Position numbers and translations under genes: made by a program. Positions 59,878-64,000 of a DNA stretch of 64,000 nucleotides are shown here, in pieces; within the stretch, counting starts at the first letter, position 1, and every line of letters starts with the position of its first letter. Source of the DNA: Terriglobales bacterium (lineage in GTDB: Bacteria; Acidobacteriota; Terriglobia; Terriglobales; Acidobacteriaceae); assembly GCA_035624455.1 (NCBI GenBank), contig DASPRM010000004.1, forward strand, positions 1-64,000, written 5' to 3'. Below the pieces are notes generated by a model. That model worked only from the letters and a program-made list of their open reading frames with translations, was not told the origin of the DNA and searched no databases.

Positions 59878-62826
59878 TTACGCGTTCTGGCCGCAGCACT
59901 TCTTGTACTTTTTGCCGGAGCCGCAGGGGCACGGATCGTTGCGGCCAATCTTGGCGCTGCCCCGAACCACCTGCTGCACCTGGCGCATGTCGCCGGCTCC
60001 CGCCATACGCGCTTCCTCCAGTTCGCGTTTCTTGCGCCGCAAAAATGCCTCTTCGATTTCGTCGACACTGGTCGCCAGGGGCCGGGGACGCCGTCCATCA
60101 CCGCCTCGCGGCTCGCGCGCTCCCAAATCAGGCGGCTGTTCGCCCCCCGGCGCACCCACAGCAACCTCAACTCCGGCCGGCCCGATGATCTGCATCAGGT
60201 ACAGATAGCGCGTCGTGTCCTCCTGGAAGCGCTTCATCATCTCTTCAAACATATCGAAGGACTCGCGCTTGTATTCCACCAGAGGATCGTGCTGCCCGTA
60301 CCCGCGAAGCCCGATGCCTTCCTTCAGATGATCCATGTTGAGCAGGTGATCCTTCCACTGCGAATCGAGCACACTCAACATGATCATGCGTTCGTGGCGG
60401 CGCATCTCGGTGGGACCGATCAACCTCTCCTTAGCGTCGTAACGCTGCTTCAGCTTGTCAAAGATCGCGTCGCCGAGCTCCTGCCGGTTGAGAGTCTCCG
60501 GCTTGATGCCCTCAGCTAGAATGTCCACACCGAACCGGGTGAAGATCGCATCTTTCAAGCCCTTGGTGTCCCAGTCCTCCGGATGCACATCCCGGGCACA
60601 GTAGCGATCCATCAGATCGCTCAGGATGTCGGCGACATAATCTTCCAGAATCAGTTCTTTCTGATCGACACCCTCCAGCAGCTGGCGGCGAAGGCTGTAG
60701 ACAGCCTCGCGCTGCTTGTTCATCACGTCGTCGTATTCCAATAGGTGTTTGCGGGCTTCAAAGTTCTGCGCTTCTACGGCTTTCTGTGCGGCTTCAATCC
60801 TGCGAGTGATCAGCCGCGACTCGATGGGAATGCCCTCTTCCATGCCCAGCCGCTGCAGCAGCGTCGAAACCCACTCCTTGGCGAAGATGCGCATCAAGTC
60901 GTCTTCCAGCGACAGATAAAACCGGGAAGAACCGGGATCGCCCTGGCGTCCAGCACGACCGCGTAGCTGGTTATCGATCCGTCGGGCCTCGTGACGTTCG
61001 GTGCCCAGGATGTGAAGCCCACCAACGCCTACAACTTCCCCGTGATCGCCATCGGTTTGGGATTTGTACTTTTCCAGGGTCTGATTCCATAGATCAGCCG
61101 GACATTCGAATTCGCTGCCCTGGTAGTACCAGACGGTGGTGTTCTCGGTGTCGTGAGTTTCAATTTCGCCACCTGCCTGCTGCACGGCGCGGGCGATCCC
61201 CTGCTTCACCAGTTCCTGCTTAGCCATGAACTCGGGATTCCCACCCAACAGGATGTCCGTTCCGCGCCCGGCCATGTTGGTAGCGATGGTGATGGCTCCC
61301 TTGCGGCCTGCTTGCGCCACGATTTCCGCCTCTCTTTCGTGATACTTGGCGTTCAGCACCACATGCCGTTTTAAGCCTTTCTTCGTCAACAGTTCCGCGA
61401 GCCGCTCCGATTTTTCAATCGAGGTAGTACCCACCAGAATCGGCTGGCCGAGATCGTTCAATCTCTTAATTTCGTCGGCCACTGCGAAATACTTCTCCCG
61501 CTCCGTGCGATAGACGATGTCAGAATTCTCAACGCGCAGCAGCGGCCGGTTCGTGGGAATCACGATGACTTCGAGCTTATAAATCTTGTCGAACTCGGGC
61601 GCTTCGGTCTCGGCGGTACCAGTCATGCCGGCCAGTTTCTTGTACATGCGGAAATAGTTCTGGAACGTGATGGTGGCCAGCGTCTGATTTTCCCGCTCGA
61701 CCTTGACGTTCTCTTTCGCCTCGACCGCCTGATGTAGCCCATCGGACCAGCGGCGGCCGGGCATCAGGCGTCCGGTGAACTCATCCACAATAATGACTTC
61801 ACCCTCTTTGACCACATATTCGACATCGCGCCGATAGAGCGCGTGAGCTTTGACCGCGGTTTCCGCGTGGTGCTTGAGATCCCAGTTTTCTGGATCTGCA
61901 ATGTTGCCGATGCCCAGCAACTGCTCCACCTTCTCCCAGCCTTGGTCGGTGATGGTGATGGTGCGGTGCTTCTCGTCAACTGTGAAGTCCCCGGTATAGG
62001 TCTTCCCTTCCCCCGGCGGTCCATCAATTTCCTCACCCTTCGTGAGCTTGGGAATGATCTTGTTTACGCGGTAATACTTGTCGGTGGATTCCTCGCTGGC
62101 GCCGCTGATGATCAAGGGTGTACGCGCTTCGTCAATCAGGATGGAGTCGACCTCGTCCACGATGCCAAAGTTGTGCCCCCGCTGCACACATTCCGATAGA
62201 TCGAATTTCATGTTGTCGCGGAGATAGTCGAAGCCAAATTCGTTGTTGGTCCCATAGGTGACATCGGCGGCATAGGCTTCGCGCCGCTGATTGTCGTCGA
62301 GATCGTGAACGATCACCCCCACGCTCAACCCCAGGAAGGTATAGATCTTGCCCATCCACTCCGAGTCGCGTTTGGCCAGGTAATCGTTCACCGTGACAAC
62401 GTGAACACCGCGTCCGGACAGCGCATTCAAGTACACCGGAAGGGTGGCAACCAAGGTCTTTCCTTCGCCGGTCTTCATTTCGGAAATCCTGCCCTGATGC
62501 AGCACCATGCCGCCGATCAACTGCACATCGAAGTGACGCATGTTCAGGACACGCCGGCCCGCCTCCCGAACCACAGCGAAGGCTTCGGGCAGGATCTGTT
62601 CCAGAATTTCCTTCAACGCCTGCGAACGCTCGTCTTCATCCTCCAAGCCTTCCAGATGTGCGGCGATGCGCTTGCGGAATTCGTCGGTCTTTTCTCGCAG
62701 CTGCACATCCGAGAGTTTCTTCATCTCCGGTTCCAGTGCGTTGATCTGCTGCACGACCGGCTGCAGGCGCTTGATCTCGCGCTCGTTCTTGGTCCCAAAA
62801 ACCTTACCTAAAAGCTGATTAATCAA
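59878..62826 (-). CDS. secA: Preprotein translocase ATPase SecA
   Basis: Motor of the Sec export pathway, 982 aa, somewhat longer than the common 900. DEAD-box motor motifs: Walker A '[20 protein letters not shown]' (about residues 116-135), '[19 protein letters not shown]', and second-domain '[18 protein letters not shown]' and '[20 protein letters not shown]'. A charged, Gly/Pro-rich linker leads to the C-terminal zinc-binding and SecB-binding tail '[20 protein letters not shown]'. secG lies elsewhere in the window. No stall-peptide gene such as secM was seen upstream. Confidence 0.97.
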   Translation of the reverse strand: MINQLLGKVFGTKNEREIKRLQPVVQQINALEPEMKKLSDVQLREKTDEFRKRIAAHLEGLEDEDERSQALKEILEQILPEAFAVVREAGRRVLNMRHFDVQLIGGMVLHQGRISEMKTGEGKTLVATLPVYLNALSGRGVHVVTVNDYLAKRDSEWMGKIYTFLGLSVGVIVHDLDDNQRREAYAADVTYGTNNEFGFDYLRDNMKFDLSECVQRGHNFGIVDEVDSILIDEARTPLIISGASEESTDKYYRVNKIIPKLTKGEEIDGPPGEGKTYTGDFTVDEKHRTITITDQGWEKVEQLLGIGNIADPENWDLKHHAETAVKAHALYRRDVEYVVKEGEVIIVDEFTGRLMPGRRWSDGLHQAVEAKENVKVERENQTLATITFQNYFRMYKKLAGMTGTAETEAPEFDKIYKLEVIVIPTNRPLLRVENSDIVYRTEREKYFAVADEIKRLNDLGQPILVGTTSIEKSERLAELLTKKGLKRHVVLNAKYHEREAEIVAQAGRKGAITIATNMAGRGTDILLGGNPEFMAKQELVKQGIARAVQQAGGEIETHDTENTTVWYYQGSEFECPADLWNQTLEKYKSQTDGDHGEVVGVGGLHILGTERHEARRIDNQLRGRAGRQGDPGSSRFYLSLEDDLMRIFAKEWVSTLLQRLGMEEGIPIESRLITRRIEAAQKAVEAQNFEARKHLLEYDDVMNKQREAVYSLRRQLLEGVDQKELILEDYVADILSDLMDRYCARDVHPEDWDTKGLKDAIFTRFGVDILAEGIKPETLNRQELGDAIFDKLKQRYDAKERLIGPTEMRRHERMIMLSVLDSQWKDHLLNMDHLKEGIGLRGYGQHDPLVEYKRESFDMFEEMMKRFQEDTTRYLYLMQIIGPAGVEVAVGAPGGEQPPDLGAREPRGGDGRRPRPLATSVDEIEEAFLRRKKRELEEARMAGAGDMRQVQQVVRGSAKIGRNDPCPCGSGKKYKKCCGQNA

Positions 62827-62957
62827 TGTCTTATCCCTTCCGTGATCATCCCAAGTGAAGGAAAGAAAGCCGGGGCATGCTACAGGCTAACACACATCTG
62901 TTAGATGATCCTTGGCCAACCGAGAACCACATTCCCAGAAGAATTCCGGGGGACAGC

Positions 62958-62963
62958 TATAAT
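62958..62963 (+). promoter_or_regulatory. Putative -10 box upstream of the secreted Cys/His protein
   Basis: Perfect TATAAT 91 bp before the start at 63054. No clear -35 box was found. Confidence 0.35.
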
Positions 62964-63053
62964 GCATGGCACTATTTCGAGCCCGGCTACTGGTTTTGGG
63001 ATTCACACCGATCCCCAGCCCCTTGAACCGATTGCTCGTGGAGGATAGGAACA

Positions 63054-63581
63054 ATGAAGAGATGGTTCTCCCTGGCCGCCATTGTAGTCATCTCCTGCTG
63101 TGCCCTGATGTGGTCACAGACCACGAAAACGCAGGACAGCAAGCCCGCAGAAACCCAACAAGAAGCGTTGAAGCAGTTTGGCAGTACGGATTCCGCTAAG
63201 TGGACGGACACCAGCAAAGAAGCGGCTGCTACCGACGAGCAAAAAGCCTGGCTCAACAAAGGCAAGCCGGAAACCATCAGCGGCGAGGTGGTGGACGTCT
63301 CCTGCTACATGCAACTGGGCAAGACAGGTGCCAAGCACGCCGACTGCGGCGGCAAATGCGTGAAGAACGGGCAACCGATCGGGATTCTCACTTCCAGCAA
63401 AGAGCTATACCTGGTTATTCCGGAAGAGCATCACCCACGGCGCGACGGCCAGACCAATATTCGCGACGCTTTCGCCGCGCAGATGGGCAAGCAGGTCAAA
63501 GTAACGGGGATGGTACAGCAGACTCCGCAAGGCAAGGCGATTTTCGTCTCCAACATGGATGTGCAGAAGAGCGGCGACTAA
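63054..63581 (+). CDS. Secreted protein with a conserved Cys/His-containing domain
   Basis: Exported protein of 175 aa: signal peptide ('LAAIVVISCCALMWSQ'), a hydrophilic linker, then a domain from about residue 75 reading 'ISGEVVDVSCYMQLGKTG', 'KHADCGGKCVKNGQPIGILT' and 'ELYLVIPEEHH', and closing with an OB-like 'QVKVTGMVQQT...AIFVSN'. The arrangement of one Cys, a His and two further Cys could bind metal or form disulfides. I have seen similar domains in environmental bacteria but know no function. AGGA precedes ATG 63054; a strong terminator follows. Confidence 0.8.
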   Translation: MKRWFSLAAIVVISCCALMWSQTTKTQDSKPAETQQEALKQFGSTDSAKWTDTSKEAAATDEQKAWLNKGKPETISGEVVDVSCYMQLGKTGAKHADCGGKCVKNGQPIGILTSSKELYLVIPEEHHPRRDGQTNIRDAFAAQMGKQVKVTGMVQQTPQGKAIFVSNMDVQKSGD

Positions 63582-63604
63582 GCTCTGGAGTTCGATAACG
63601 CGAA

Positions 63605-63628
63605 GGGGCGGCGCGGGCCGCCCCTTTT
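63605..63628 (+). terminator. Rho-independent terminator after the secreted Cys/His protein
   Basis: GGGGCGGC (63605-63612) pairs with GCCGCCCC (63617-63624) around a 4-base loop, followed by TTTT. It lies 24 bp past the stop and would end the gene beginning at 63054. Confidence 0.85.
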
Positions 63629-63682
63629 CGTTGACAATCTGTTTGTGCAGAATGCCGAAGGCTTCTCTGGGTCCGTCCCGTG

Positions 63683-64000
63683 TTAAGACGCCACGTGCTT
63701 GGGAGAGGCCTTTGTCAGTTCGCTCAGCAAAGCAGCACTTGCTGGGGGCGCTTTGACTGCCCCTTCCCGAACAATCTGCTTCGCTGAGAATTCTTTTCCG
63801 TAAAGATCCTTGTTGCCGCCATCATCGGAGCGGAGAGTAGAACCTTCCAGCGAGATCCCCGCAAAGACCCCCTGAGCACGTGAGTAGGAGAGCATTTCGG
63901 CTTTCATGACTACATCCGTGGCAGCGGCGGCATCGCGCCCCTTTGGCCCAGCCGCCGCGGAAGCGTCCGCTCCAAGCTTGACCTTACTGGACATCACCGA
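63683..64000 (-). CDS. SYLF-domain (Ysc84-like) lipid-binding protein, 3' part
   Basis: The last 105 residues of a gene that runs off the right edge. The sequence 'SSKVKLGADASAAAGPKGRD', then 'MKAEMLSYSRAQGVFAGISL' and 'EGSTLRSDDGGNKDLYG' is the second half of a SYLF domain, which binds phosphoinositides in eukaryotes; bacterial members are usually exported. The C-terminal 30 residues form an Ala/Ser-rich tail. The start and any signal peptide lie outside the window. Confidence 0.9.
   Translation of the reverse strand, partial: SVMSSKVKLGADASAAAGPKGRDAAAATDVVMKAEMLSYSRAQGVFAGISLEGSTLRSDDGGNKDLYGKEFSAKQIVREGAVKAPPASAALLSELTKASPKHVAS

Overview
The window looks like chromosomal DNA from an acidobacterium (class Terriglobia or a close relative). 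This is inferred from the GC-rich, densely coding sequence, a very large TonB-dependent receptor with an N-terminal carboxypeptidase-regulatory domain, a PEP-CTERM protein, the futalosine menaquinone genes mqnA/mqnC/mqnD, and a gap-pgk-tpiA-tRNA-secG block. No rRNA gene is present, so the genus cannot be fixed. No CRISPR array or complete transposon was seen.

Layout. 1-6.7 kb (minus strand) is a chemosensory cluster, cheA-cheW-mcp-satP-cheB, with an acetate-transporter gene inside it. 7.2-11.5 kb is an RND efflux pair behind a structured leader. 11.5-13.5 kb carries hypB, hypA, a tiny membrane ORF, a decayed hydrogenase maturation protease and an ohr gene. 13.7-17.7 kb is a four-gene ABC-transporter operon that includes a STAS-domain protein. 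17.9 kb is an Fpg/Nei glycosylase. 18.9-21.55 kb is a small integrated island bounded by a 32-bp perfect repeat of tRNA-Gln(CUG). It holds a DUF1778/GNAT toxin-antitoxin pair, a carboxypeptidase-regulatory fragment and a frameshifted PEP-CTERM gene, but no recognisable integrase.

21.8-34.9 kb is mostly housekeeping: an isochorismatase-like hydrolase, a TPR/aspartic-protease protein, an Arg-rich P-loop kinase, glycolysis (gap, pgk, tpiA), tRNA-Leu, secG, a metallo-beta-lactamase-fold hydrolase, an aminotransferase, a ROK protein, a secreted alpha/beta hydrolase and an RmlD-like reductase that apparently starts at CTG. 34.9-37.6 kb is hom-metX, the homoserine branch to threonine and methionine. 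It is preceded by what looks like a complete, apparently undescribed transcription attenuator: a 30-codon leader ORF rich in Thr/Ile/Met codons, a terminator hairpin and a mutually exclusive antiterminator.

37.7-53.9 kb holds an acyl-AMP ligase-ACP-acyltransferase fusion, topA, dprA, mqnA, mqnC, mqnD, a processive GT2 glycosyltransferase, an orphan sugar-binding lipoprotein, an M24 peptidase, bioY and a HAD hydrolase. 54.3-57.7 kb is the TonB-dependent receptor. 58-64 kb carries small regulators, RidA, a CYTH protein, secA, a secreted Cys/His-rich protein and a SYLF-domain gene cut by the right edge.

The best leads are the hom attenuator, the tRNA-Gln island, the hydrogenase-maturation relic beside intact hypAB, and the STAS-containing ABC operon. 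All calls come from reading the sequence; no database search was run.
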